NCBI GenBank assembly: GCA_016929495.1
Contig: JAFGIS010000647.1
Location: 1 to 42,502 of the forward strand
DNA: 42,502 nt
Source of the DNA: Polyangiaceae bacterium
GTDB lineage: Bacteria; Myxococcota_A; Polyangia; Polyangiales; Polyangiaceae
Reading direction: 5' to 3'
In this document: piece by piece, positions 16,622-24,739 of the stretch
Numbering within the stretch: the first letter of the stretch is position 1
How the letters are laid out: each line of letters opens with the position of its first letter
The notes under the pieces: model-generated
Databases searched by the model: none
Seen by the model: the letters and a program-made list of their open reading frames with translations, nothing else
Told to the model about the DNA's origin: nothing
Program-made: the position numbers and the translations under genes

Positions 16622-17442
16622 CTAGTACTGCTGCCGGGATCTTCTCTGCCGGGACGCCCGGCGATCTCGTCTTCTGCCTGGTTCTGTCCGTCCTGTCCTC
16701 TTGCACCAAGAACGAGGCCGTGGCGCCCCTGGACAAGGGCGAAGCGGGCGCCGGCGGCAGCAGCGCTGCGGACGGACAGGGTGGGGCGCCGGAGCCACCG
16801 GGCGGGCCCGACAGCTGTCCCAGCGGACCGTGCAACTACCAGAGCCAAACCGGGTGTTCCGAGGAGCAAAGCTGTCAGCCCGCGCTCGATGAAGCGGGAA
16901 ACGTCCAGCCGGTTTGCCAAACGGTCGGGGCCAAGCACAGAGGTGAGAGCTGCGAGATGGGCGAGTGCGCACGGGGCCTCTTCTGCGCTGGCGGGACCTG
17001 CCGGACCGTGTGCTGCGGCGGAGACTGGTCAGTGTGCGCCGACGGTGAGACGTGTCGAGGCAGTCTGTTCGTTCACAACGTCGATTCGGGCGTCGATCTG
17101 CCCGTGGGCGCCGGCGCATGCCTTCCGAACAGCGACTGCGATGTGTTCGAAGATGACTGCGCAGACGGTCTATCCTGCCAGATCGTCGACAATCGAGGGA
17201 GCCTGGCCTGCGCCAAGTCCGGAGACGGCACTTTCGGCGACGAATGTGGCCCGGACAACCCGTGCAGCGCTGGGTTCTTGTGCACCGAATCGCAGTGCGG
17301 CAGCCAAGAGTGTCGGAGCTGCCGACGCCTGTGTCGCGCGACCCCTGCAGGTGCGAGCCCGGGCTGTCCGGAGGCTGAGGGCGTCTGCGTGCACTACGCA
17401 CGCGATCCGGAGTCAATCGGCGAATGCGTCCCCTCTGGGTAA
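16618..17442 (+). CDS. Cysteine-rich lipoprotein translationally coupled to tolB
   Basis: 274 residues from ATG 16618, overlapping the tolB stop as ATGA. The signal peptide ends with the lipobox LSSC (near residue 30). A short Gly/Ala linker and more than 25 cysteines follow in C-x6-8-C repeats (CEMGECARGLFCAGGTC, CGPDNPCSAGFLC). This resembles Dickkopf/EGF-like Cys-rich lipoproteins common in myxobacteria. The overlap suggests production with the Tol proteins, in the slot where CpoB is often encoded, but it is not CpoB-like. Function unknown. Confidence 0.8.
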   Translation: MTSTAAGIFSAGTPGDLVFCLVLSVLSSCTKNEAVAPLDKGEAGAGGSSAADGQGGAPEPPGGPDSCPSGPCNYQSQTGCSEEQSCQPALDEAGNVQPVCQTVGAKHRGESCEMGECARGLFCAGGTCRTVCCGGDWSVCADGETCRGSLFVHNVDSGVDLPVGAGACLPNSDCDVFEDDCADGLSCQIVDNRGSLACAKSGDGTFGDECGPDNPCSAGFLCTESQCGSQECRSCRRLCRATPAGASPGCPEAEGVCVHYARDPESIGECVPSG

Positions 17443-17488
17443 CGCTTGTGCCGCCGGGCCGAGCCTGTGCGCCGAAAGATGTCCGAAG

Positions 17489-17794
17489 CTACTTGCCAGG
17501 TCTGATAAGCTTCGTGATCGCGTGAGTCTCACGAGCGCCCAGGAGGCCGAACTGAACGCCAAAGCCATCCTGGCCCGTCCAGCGCACGATGGCGGGCAGT
17601 TTGCACTCTCCGACGCCCGGCAGCGTGGCAGCGATGGTCACCTTGGTTCCGAATGGGAACTGCTGAGATGCGACGATGAACATGCCCCCCAGGCTGATGT
17701 CCCTGGAGGTTCCCGCGATGGTGACGCCGGACTCCGAGCTGCAGGCGACGAAAGTGCTGAGGGGGGTCCGACCGTGGGCGCGTTTCTCGTGCAC
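17489..17794 (-). CDS. PilZ-domain protein
   Basis: 101 residues, almost entirely one PilZ domain. The start has an R-x-x-R-type region (HEKRAHGRTPLSTFVAC), the core TSRDISLGGMFIVA matches the D/N-x-S-x-x-G motif, and VRWTGQDGFGVQF closes the barrel. PilZ domains bind cyclic-di-GMP or act as protein adaptors. The RxxxR motif reads K-R-A-H-G-R, so c-di-GMP binding is plausible. Divergent, 23 bases apart, from the membrane protein gene to the right. Confidence 0.88.
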   Translation of the reverse strand: MHEKRAHGRTPLSTFVACSSESGVTIAGTSRDISLGGMFIVASQQFPFGTKVTIAATLPGVGECKLPAIVRWTGQDGFGVQFGLLGARETHAITKLIRPGK

Positions 17795-17817
17795 GTGTGC
17801 CTCGGGGAGACTGGTGA

Positions 17818-18801
17818 ATGAGTTCCGTCCAGGCTGTAGAGCGTGAAGACGGCCGCCGATCGTGGTTTCGCCCAGCCCGACCTGTCAAGGAGCCTCTCTG
17901 CTTCACGCCTCCCGAGACCCGCTTGCGCCGTCATTTGGAGGGCTGGCCGCTCGGCGCGCTCTCGGTGGGCATTGCGCTGCTGGCTGCTGCCCTGGGACTC
18001 CCGCGGCCGGTCGAGCCGGATGTCCTGCCTGTGCCCCACGTGGACGGGGCCGAGGTCGAGCGAGCGGCTGCCGAGCGGCTCGACCTGGCGGCAGAGACTC
18101 GGGTCGAGCCGCTGTCCTTCGAGGTGCGCTCGCTCGGCGAGCTCATCAGGCAGTTCGGCCGAGCCACGGCACAGGGTCAGACCGGAGCGGCCGCACAATA
18201 CAGAGCCAGACTCCCGCGGTTGGCACGCAGCGTGAAGGCCGCCGAAGGTGACAGGGTGCTGCGCGCGCTGAGAGCGGTGCAGACGGAGCTGTTCCTCGGA
18301 GCGCTGCTGCGCTGGGAGGCGAGCGGCAGAGCGGACAGCGAGCTCATCGAACTCGGCGGCGACTTCATAGCGAAGGCGCGCCGCAGCGGATGGATCCATC
18401 GGCGGCTGCTCATGACGGCCGAAGAGCGAGCTGTCTTGTTCAAGGTGCGTTGGACCACGCTTCTCGAGCTCGACCACGGTCCGATCGGGCCAACGCACAA
18501 CGAGTGGAGGCTCTACCATCGCTTCCTTCTCGAGCACCCCGAAGGGGGTGCTGGCGAGCCGCTGGCAGACAGAGCCGATCTGCAGCTTCGAGTCGTTGCG
18601 GCGTTGGCCAAGCGAGACCCGGACTACCCCGCGGTGCTCGCCCAAGGTGTCCTGATGTTCCGCCGTGGAGACCTCGCTGCGGCCGCCGACGCGTTCCGGG
18701 CGTACGTGTCCGCGGCGCCCGACGGGGCCTGGCAGCTGCGCGCCCGCAACTACCTGCAGGCCTGTATGCCCGGAGCCCACCAGAACCCGCCGACGCGCTG
18801 A
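17818..18801 (+). CDS. Membrane protein with periplasmic helical/TPR-like region, hypothetical
   Basis: 327 residues from ATG 17818. A cytoplasmic N-terminus of about 45 residues is followed by one membrane segment (LGALSVGIALLAAALGL) and a long helical region. That region ends in a TPR-like pair: YPAVLAQGVLMFRRGDLAAAADAFRAYV, then DGAWQLRARNYLQAC. The topology resembles envelope assembly scaffolds. I do not recognise a named family. It lies just upstream of clpB, in the same direction. Confidence 0.6.
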   Translation: MSSVQAVEREDGRRSWFRPARPVKEPLCFTPPETRLRRHLEGWPLGALSVGIALLAAALGLPRPVEPDVLPVPHVDGAEVERAAAERLDLAAETRVEPLSFEVRSLGELIRQFGRATAQGQTGAAAQYRARLPRLARSVKAAEGDRVLRALRAVQTELFLGALLRWEASGRADSELIELGGDFIAKARRSGWIHRRLLMTAEERAVLFKVRWTTLLELDHGPIGPTHNEWRLYHRFLLEHPEGGAGEPLADRADLQLRVVAALAKRDPDYPAVLAQGVLMFRRGDLAAAADAFRAYVSAAPDGAWQLRARNYLQACMPGAHQNPPTR

Positions 18802-18911
18802 CGCCATAGCTCGTGGGCCGGACTCTTGATCGCACCGACGGGGGACCTTACCTTGCCTGTGTTCCGTCGCGTGCTGCATGGCCATGCGACGGTCCGGCTG
18901 GAGCACACCCA

Positions 18912-21509
18912 ATGCGAATGGACAACCTGACCCTCAAGAGCCAAGAGGCGGCGAAAGCTGCCCTTGAGCTTGCCAGTCGTCGAAACAACCCCGAGCTGAT
19001 ACCGGAGCATCTGCTGGTCTCCATTCTGAAGCAGAAGGACGGGGTCGGTGCTCCGATGGTGGAGCGTGCCGGCGCTCCGCCGGACCAACTCGCGGACGCG
19101 CTCTCCGAGCGCATCCAGAAGCTGCCGCAGGTAGAGGGCGGGGCCGAGCCAAGCTTCGGCAGGCGCATGACACCGCTGTGGAATGGGGCGCAAGACGAGG
19201 CCAAGAAGCTGAAAGACGACTTCGTATCGGTCGAGCACTTCGTGCTGGCCGCAGCGAAGGTGGACAAGGACGTGCAGGCGGTCTTCGACCGTTTCGGACT
19301 GAGCCACAAGAAGCTGCTCGAGGCTCTGGCGCAGATCCGTGGCAGTCAGCGTGTCACCGACCAGAACCCAGAGGCCAAATTCCAGGCCCTCGACAAGTAC
19401 ACCCAGAACCTGACTGAACTGGCCCGCCGGGGGAAGATCGACCCGGTGATCGGTCGCGATGAGGAGATCCGGCGTGTCCTTCAAGTGCTCAGCCGCCGAA
19501 CGAAGAACAACCCGGTCCTCATCGGTGAGCCAGGCGTCGGCAAGACGGCGATAGCCGAGGGCATTGCACACCGGATCGCCAACGGCGACGTGCCGGACTC
19601 CTTGAAAGACAAGCGGCTGCATGCCCTCGATCTGGCGAGCATGGTCGCGGGCGCGAAGTACCGAGGGGAGTTCGAGGACCGCCTCAAGGCCGTGCTCAAA
19701 GAAATCGAGGCGGCCGCTGGGGGCATCATCTTGTTCATCGATGAGCTGCACACCCTGGTCGGCGCTGGAGCTGCCGAAGGCGCCATGGACGCGGCCAACA
19801 TGCTCAAGCCGGCTCTGGCGCGGGGTGAGCTTAGAGCCATCGGCGCCACGACGCTCAGCGAGTACCGCAAACGCATCGAAAAGGACGCCGCGCTCGAACG
19901 CCGCTTTCAGCCTGTGATCATTGCCGAGCCGGGCGTGCAAGATACGATCGCCATTCTGAGAGGCCTGAAAGAGCGGTACGAAGTGCACCATGGCATTCGG
20001 ATCATGGACGGCGCGCTGGTGGCGGCCGCGACGCTCAGCCACCGCTACATCACCGACCGCTTCTTGCCCGACAAGGCCATCGATCTGGTGGACGAGGCAG
20101 CGAGCAAGATCAAGATGGAAATCGACAGCCTGCCCCTGCCCATCGATCAGGCGGAACGGCGCCTGCTCAGCCTTCGCATCGAGGAACAGGCGCTCAAACG
20201 CGAGCACGACAAGTCGAGCAAGGCCCGGCTCGAGGAGCTGCGGGCCGAGATCGCGGACCTCGCCGCCGAGCGTGAGGCCATGCGCGCGCAGTGGCTCAAA
20301 GAGAAGGAGATCATCGGCGGGATCCGCGAGAAGCAGGCGAGCCTAGAGGAGCTGCGCACCCAGGAAGAGCAGGCGCGCCGGCGCGGCGATCTGGGGCGCG
20401 CCGCCGAGATCCAGTACGGTCGGATCCCCGACATCGAAAGACAGATCGCGCAAGCACGCGCCGAGCTTTCGGGTGTGCAGGACAAGACGAGCTACCTGAA
20501 GGAGGAGGTCACCGACGAGGACATCGCCGGTGTGGTCTCCAAGTGGACGGGCGTTCCAGTGAGCAAAATGCTGGAAAGCGAGATGCAGCGGCTGCTGCGA
20601 ATGGAGGAATCGATACGTCAGCGCGTGATCGGTCAAGACCCGGCCCTGGTGGCCGTCTCCAACGCGGTGCGTCGCTCACGGGCCGGCCTCGGCGACGAGC
20701 GACGACCGATCGGGTCGTTCTTGTTCTTGGGCCCGACGGGTGTGGGCAAGACGGAGACGGCCCGTGCGCTGGCCGAATTCCTGTTCGACGAAGAGCGCGC
20801 GATGATCCGGCTCGATATGAGCGAGTACCAGGAGCGGCATTCGGTCTCGCGTCTCATCGGCGCGCCGCCCGGCTACATTGGCTACGATGAAGGCGGACAG
20901 CTCACCGAGCCCGTGCGCCGGCGGCCCTACAGCGTCATCCTGTTCGATGAAATCGAAAAGGCGCATCCGGACGTGTTCAACACGCTGCTGCAGCTGCTCG
21001 ACGACGGCAGGCTCACGGATGGACAGGGCCGGACCGTGGACTTCAAGAACACGGTTATCATTCTGACCAGCAATACCGGAACGACCGAGCTCAATGCCAT
21101 CGAGGACCGACGCGACCTCAGCGACAAGGAGAAGGGTGAGGCGATGCAGCGTGTCGCCCTCGCCGCTCTGCGCGAGCGTTTCCGGCCCGAGTTCCTGAAC
21201 CGCCTTGACGAAATCGTCGTGTACCGACGCCTCGGTCGCGAGCAGATCCGGGGCATCATCGACATTCAGCTCCGAGCGCTCTCCGAGCGCCTCGGGCGGC
21301 GCGAGATCACGCTGGACGTTGCCGCGGAAGCCAAGGAATTCCTCGCGAGCGTGGGGTTCGATCCCGAATACGGCGCCCGCCCGCTCAAGCGGGCCATCCA
21401 GCAGCATCTGGAGGACGAGCTGGCGCGCCGGGTGATCGCGGGGGAGTTCGGACCGGGAGCGCGGGTGGTGGTCGGGAAGGGGCCGGATGGGCTGACGTTT
21501 GCGGCGTAG
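18912..21509 (+). CDS. clpB: ATP-dependent disaggregase ClpB
   Basis: 865 residues from ATG 18912 (or 18918); upstream in-frame codons are not Clp-like. Domains in order: Clp_N double repeat (1-150, [17 protein letters not shown]), AAA1 with Walker A GEPGVGKT and Walker [14 protein letters not shown], a long ClpB-type middle coiled coil (about 405-520), AAA2 with GPTGVGKTE and [11 protein letters not shown], and a ClpB_D2 small domain. The coiled coil and the absence of a ClpP loop identify ClpB rather than ClpA/C. It rescues aggregated proteins with DnaK. Length is normal. Confidence 0.97.
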   Translation: MRMDNLTLKSQEAAKAALELASRRNNPELIPEHLLVSILKQKDGVGAPMVERAGAPPDQLADALSERIQKLPQVEGGAEPSFGRRMTPLWNGAQDEAKKLKDDFVSVEHFVLAAAKVDKDVQAVFDRFGLSHKKLLEALAQIRGSQRVTDQNPEAKFQALDKYTQNLTELARRGKIDPVIGRDEEIRRVLQVLSRRTKNNPVLIGEPGVGKTAIAEGIAHRIANGDVPDSLKDKRLHALDLASMVAGAKYRGEFEDRLKAVLKEIEAAAGGIILFIDELHTLVGAGAAEGAMDAANMLKPALARGELRAIGATTLSEYRKRIEKDAALERRFQPVIIAEPGVQDTIAILRGLKERYEVHHGIRIMDGALVAAATLSHRYITDRFLPDKAIDLVDEAASKIKMEIDSLPLPIDQAERRLLSLRIEEQALKREHDKSSKARLEELRAEIADLAAEREAMRAQWLKEKEIIGGIREKQASLEELRTQEEQARRRGDLGRAAEIQYGRIPDIERQIAQARAELSGVQDKTSYLKEEVTDEDIAGVVSKWTGVPVSKMLESEMQRLLRMEESIRQRVIGQDPALVAVSNAVRRSRAGLGDERRPIGSFLFLGPTGVGKTETARALAEFLFDEERAMIRLDMSEYQERHSVSRLIGAPPGYIGYDEGGQLTEPVRRRPYSVILFDEIEKAHPDVFNTLLQLLDDGRLTDGQGRTVDFKNTVIILTSNTGTTELNAIEDRRDLSDKEKGEAMQRVALAALRERFRPEFLNRLDEIVVYRRLGREQIRGIIDIQLRALSERLGRREITLDVAAEAKEFLASVGFDPEYGARPLKRAIQQHLEDELARRVIAGEFGPGARVVVGKGPDGLTFAA

Positions 21510-21929
21510 TTCTCGTAGGGTCGCGGGGCTTCGGGCGTCGATGTCACGCCGCTCATCTGAGCGCCTTGTCTCACCCAGCCCGCCTCGGCCGCTTCGTGAT
21601 GTCTCAGCAAGCTCAGCGAGGTGTTCGAACTGGGTGATGCGAACCTCCTCCGCACCCGGCAGCCGGGCCCGGATTTCGAGCTCACCGCCGAGGGCTCTGA
21701 CGTACGCGTACAGGGTCGAGAGCAGCATGTCTCCTCGGCGCTCGGACTTCGACACGTACGCTTGAGTCACTTCTAGGAGCCGAGCGACGTCTTCCTGGGT
21801 CAGCTCGGTGCAGTGCTGGCGAAGCTCTTGCAGATTCATCTCCAGCAACATGGCCTGAGTGCGCGCCGCTACGCGTTTCTGTGCTGCGGGGGACATCCGG
21901 CCAACGAGGTGTTTGAACGGCTTTGCCAT
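20676..21929 (-). CDS. HigA-like XRE antitoxin with run-on frame antisense to clpB
   Basis: From ATG 21929 (AGGAAG five bases upstream) the first about 104 codons, down to 21618, encode a HigA/XRE antitoxin. Hallmarks are MAKPFKHLVGRMSPAAQKRV, the HTH ELTQEDVARLLEVTQAYVSKSE and RGDMLLSTLYAYVRALGGEL. Family members normally stop about here. This frame has no stop until 20676, adding about 310 codons, mostly antisense to clpB, without recognisable domain content. The extension is probably an accident of lost stop codons in GC-rich DNA. The functional part is likely 21618-21929. It lies two bases after the HigB remnant's stop. Confidence 0.7.
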   Translation of the reverse strand: MAKPFKHLVGRMSPAAQKRVAARTQAMLLEMNLQELRQHCTELTQEDVARLLEVTQAYVSKSERRGDMLLSTLYAYVRALGGELEIRARLPGAEEVRITQFEHLAELAETSRSGRGGLGETRRSDERRDIDARSPATLRELRRKRQPIRPLPDHHPRSRSELPRDHPARQLVLQMLLDGPLERAGAVFGIEPHAREEFLGFRGNVQRDLAPPEALGERSELNVDDAPDLLATEASVHDDFVKAVQELGPETLAQSGEGDTLHRLTLLLVAEVASVLDGIELGRSGIAGQNDNRVLEVHGPALSIREPAVVEQLQQRVEHVRMRLFDFIEQDDAVGPPAHGLGELSAFIVANVAGRRADETRDRMPLLVLAHIEPDHRALFVEQEFGQRTGRLRLAHTRRAQEQERPDRSSLVAEAGP

Positions 21930-21931
21930 CG

Positions 21932-22147
21932 TCACTTCCTTTCGCTTCCACCCTGGTTCGCCAGTCTAGCGAGATGCTCCTCGTAGATCCGATCAACCAC
22001 AGGCACCATGCGCTCGTAGAACCGATCGTCTCCGACCTTCGAGCCGCCGATCAGTAGGATCGCCGAACGTCTCGGATCGAACGCGTAGAAGACGCGGTAG
22101 GGGTCACCACCGTGTTGGATCCGCAGCTCACGCGTGTGGCCGAACTT
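21932..22147 (-). pseudogene. HigB/RelE-type toxin remnant, N-terminus missing
   Basis: The minus-strand frame from about 22147 to the TGA at 21934-21932 reads KFGHTRELRIQ, then GGDPYRVFYAFDPRRSAILL, IGGSKVGDDRFYERM and VDRIYEEHLARL. This is the C-terminal two-thirds of a HigB (Gp49-like) mRNA interferase. No start codon and none of the usual first 40-50 residues are present; upstream, the frame enters sequence of the PIN gene. The toxin is therefore probably inactive, although its antitoxin gene follows two bases later. Confidence 0.8.
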
Positions 22148-22311
22148 GCCCCAGCATCGATTTCGTCCGCTACCTGACGAGGCGTGACGAAACGGAGGGG
22201 CAATCGTGCGACGATCTCGAAGGCCTCGATTCGACCGAGGGCGATCAGCGGGCCGGTGTTGACGACGATGTCCTCAGGTGCGCGTGGCAAAGGCGACCTC
22301 GTCGACGGCAT
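22051..22311 (-). pseudogene. Truncated DUF3368-type PIN toxin fused out of frame to the HigB remnant
   Basis: The first 45 or so codons read VVNTGPLIALGRIEAF and LRFVTPRQVADEIDAG, typical of the N-terminus of DUF3368 PIN-domain proteins. After about 22155 the frame turns into an out-of-frame reading of higB and stops at 22051, giving at most 86 residues against about 150-160 normal. The remaining PIN acidic residues are lost. Start may be ATG 22311 or TTG 22290, both overlapping the UPF0175 gene end. Its cognate antitoxin gene lies upstream. Confidence 0.72.
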
Positions 22312-22537
22312 CTTCGGGGCGCAGATTGGCCATCGAGATGCCTAGGCGTTGCAGAGACGCGAGAAATGCCACTCGCCCCATCCCGCACAGTTCGGCAGCC
22401 TTTCCCGACGACAATCGACCGAGTTCGAACAGCTTGGCAGCAAGCAGCAGCTTGGCCTCGCGCTCGAAGTCCGCCTGGGAAAGACTGGTCTCAAGCAGCA
22501 CCGAGTCGTCGTAGGTTATTTCGAGTGTCCGAACCAT
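22274..22537 (-). CDS. UPF0175-family antitoxin
   Basis: 87 residues from ATG 22537. MVRTLEITYDDSVLLETSLS, then the helix FEREAKLLLAAKLFELGRLSSGKAAELCGM and the terminal LQRLGISMANL match UPF0175 proteins. These are small antitoxins usually encoded just before DUF3368 PIN toxins. That arrangement is present here, but the toxin gene is truncated. The open frame upstream of this ATG has no family similarity. Confidence 0.88.
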   Translation of the reverse strand: MVRTLEITYDDSVLLETSLSQADFEREAKLLLAAKLFELGRLSSGKAAELCGMGRVAFLASLQRLGISMANLRPEDAVDEVAFATRT

Positions 22538-22695
22538 GGGCTGATCGTAGCACCCCGGGAGGACTTCGTGTACGCGGGAGCCAGGGAGGAACACCGGCAG
22601 CGGACGGCGCTCGTCGGGGCTTTGCGGACCCGGGGCCATCGCGCTCAATGGCTATCGCCCAGACGCTGCGCTGATTGGGTTTCGTGCGCCCCGAC

Positions 22696-23223
22696 CTACG
22701 GCAGATGGATCTTGGTCGTGGTCACGCCGTGGCAGAGGGCGCAGTCGTTGGCGTTCGGATGGTCGATTGCGGTACCACAGAGCGTGTCCGGGCATTTGCT
22801 CACGCAAATCGCGTAGGGGGCCGGAATGATGCCGGTGAAGTAGAACATCCCGTCAACGCCCGAGATGGTCGTGAGCGGGATGCTACCCGCAGCCGTGGGC
22901 GTGAGGGTCAAGGTTGCGCCCGCCACCGGCATCCCAGCCAGGTCATAGACGTACGCGCCCGTGTACGTGGTCGTGGGATGGCAGTTGACGCAGGGCTGAA
23001 CGGTGTCGTAGTTCGGCTGCGCTGAATGGGCTGCACGAGGGGTGGCGGCTGCGATGCACGTCTGGCCTCCGGTGGAGGCCCCCCCGCCGCTGCCGGTTCC
23101 CCCGGTCGAGGGGCTAGCGTCGCCACCGCCACCGCCGCTGCAGGCGGCGCCCATGAGGCAAGCGGCAGAGACGAACGCGACGAGGCCGATCCACGCGGGG
23201 TTGGGGAGAGTCAGACGGGGCAT
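22696..23223 (-). CDS. Lipoprotein with CxxCH motifs flanking a carboxypeptidase-regulatory-like domain (single unit)
   Basis: 175 residues from ATG 23223. The lipobox is MGAAC, followed by a Gly/Ser linker. One unit follows: CVNCH haem-type motif, a beta domain (VAGATLTLTPTAAGS, then ISGVDGMFYF), a conserved CVSKCPDTLC segment, and CALCHGVTT near the end. CxxCH is the covalent haem c attachment motif, so two haems are likely. The unit is closely related to both halves of the next protein (23441-24532). Probable location is the outer membrane or periplasm. Role in electron transfer is inferred from haem motifs and neighbours. Confidence 0.75.
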   Translation of the reverse strand: MPRLTLPNPAWIGLVAFVSAACLMGAACSGGGGGDASPSTGGTGSGGGASTGGQTCIAAATPRAAHSAQPNYDTVQPCVNCHPTTTYTGAYVYDLAGMPVAGATLTLTPTAAGSIPLTTISGVDGMFYFTGIIPAPYAICVSKCPDTLCGTAIDHPNANDCALCHGVTTTKIHLP

Positions 23224-23440
23224 GGTGAAGAGCTCTGTGTTCACGAGAAAGGTTGCGAGGCGGATTCTGTGAGAATAGCGGTGGCCGTGGCGAATGTAGC
23301 AGTCTCCGGCGACCATGCGACCGATGGAGGCCCGGACGCGACGGAAGGTCACAGGTTGCGTGTGCCGCCAGGTGACGGCATGGTGACAACAGCGAAAAAG
23401 AACGCTCTTCCTGTCAGGCAGATGGCCGCCGCCTTCCGTC

Positions 23441-24532
23441 CTACTGCAAGTACACCTTGCCTGTGGTGCCCGGGGCGCCGGTGGTCACGCCGTGGCAGTC
23501 GCCGCAATCCTGGTTCGTCGGGTGGTCAGCCACGGTCGAGCAGATCTCCGGGGTCGGACACTTGCTCACGCACGGAACATAGCCAGCCGGGATCTCGTCC
23601 GCCGTTGTCGTCGTCCCGTTCTTGCCGAAGAAGAACATGCCGTCCGGACCCGTGATGGCTGTCAAGGGAGGAGAACCGTCCGCTGGAGTGAGCGTGATCG
23701 TGGCCCCCTCAACGGTCGTCGTGCTTTCAGGGCCGTCATAGAGGTAGCCGCCCTTGTAGTTCGGGTTCGCGTTCGGCGTCTGTAGCGTGTGGCAGTCGTA
23801 GCAGGACTGCCCGATGCCGGCCCTGTTGTAGATGGGCTCGACGTGTATGTATGGACCGCCCGCCGCAGGCTGTGCGCAGTTCTCACCGGGAACCGTGCCG
23901 CTGCCGCCCGTGCCAGCGCTGGGCGTCGTCACGTAGATGCGCTGCGTCTTGACGGCGTGGCAGTTGGCCGAGTGGCAGTCGACGCTGGTGTGGGTCGTCA
24001 GATTGCAGTCTACGCTCGGACATTTGCTTGCACAGACTTGGTAGGGCGAAGAGATGGCGGGATTCTCTCCCAGGTAGAAGAAGCCGTCCGAACCGGAGAC
24101 GGCCGAGATCTTCGTTCCGTCCTGGTTGATGATCGTGACCGTGGCCCCGGCGACCCAGGGGTAGCCCTTGGCACTTGCGTACACCCAGCCGCCCACCCAG
24201 CCCACGTGGCAGTTGACCTTGCTGCACGACAGGTTGTCGTAGTTGCCTGCTGAGTGAGTCTGCTCTGAGTGGGCCTCCGGCGTGCAATTCATGAGGGCTC
24301 CGCCCGTGGCCGCACCACCCGTTGAGGCGCCGCCAGTCGTTTCGGTCCCAGATCCCCCCGAACCTGCCGCTCCGCCCGTGCTGGTGCCGCCCGTTGCCGC
24401 ACTGGTTCCTCCAGAGCCGCCGGTTGCCTCCGAGCTGTTGTTGCCGCAGCTCGATGCTGCCCAGCAGAGCGCGAGAACCGAGGCCAGGAGGCCGAGCGCG
24501 TTGGGGTTTCGACGAGTGGGACAGACTGGCAT
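23441..24532 (-). CDS. Lipoprotein with two tandem haem/beta-domain/haem units
   Basis: 363 residues from ATG 24532. A lipobox (AASSC) and TGG-rich linker precede two copies of the unit seen in the neighbouring 175-residue protein. Unit 1 has CSKVNCH, ISAV-SGSDGFFYLGE, CASKCPSVDC and CHSANCH, so both its sites are CX4CH. Unit 2 has CYDCH, ITGPDGMFFFGKN, CVSKCPTPEIC and CGDCHGVTT. CX4CH sites occur in some multihaem cytochromes. The gene appears to be an internal duplication and is probably also a surface or periplasmic electron carrier. It lies 217 bases upstream of its paralogue. Confidence 0.75.
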   Translation of the reverse strand: MPVCPTRRNPNALGLLASVLALCWAASSCGNNSSEATGGSGGTSAATGGTSTGGAAGSGGSGTETTGGASTGGAATGGALMNCTPEAHSEQTHSAGNYDNLSCSKVNCHVGWVGGWVYASAKGYPWVAGATVTIINQDGTKISAVSGSDGFFYLGENPAISSPYQVCASKCPSVDCNLTTHTSVDCHSANCHAVKTQRIYVTTPSAGTGGSGTVPGENCAQPAAGGPYIHVEPIYNRAGIGQSCYDCHTLQTPNANPNYKGGYLYDGPESTTTVEGATITLTPADGSPPLTAITGPDGMFFFGKNGTTTTADEIPAGYVPCVSKCPTPEICSTVADHPTNQDCGDCHGVTTGAPGTTGKVYLQ

Positions 24533-24739
24533 GTGCGTACCTGCGCTGCTCAACGGCTTGGGATCGATTCGGACACGGCCCGAGGGCTGCAACCCTGTGT
24601 TGACCTTGTGGCCGCCATTCGGGCCGACACTCTAGCACCCAGGCCAGGCGCTCGCAGCCGGCGCAGAATCCCAGGACACCGAACACCCGCGCGGTTCGTG
24701 CCGGCCGGCGTTCTGCGTTTCCGGCAGACCTCTGCTGTT

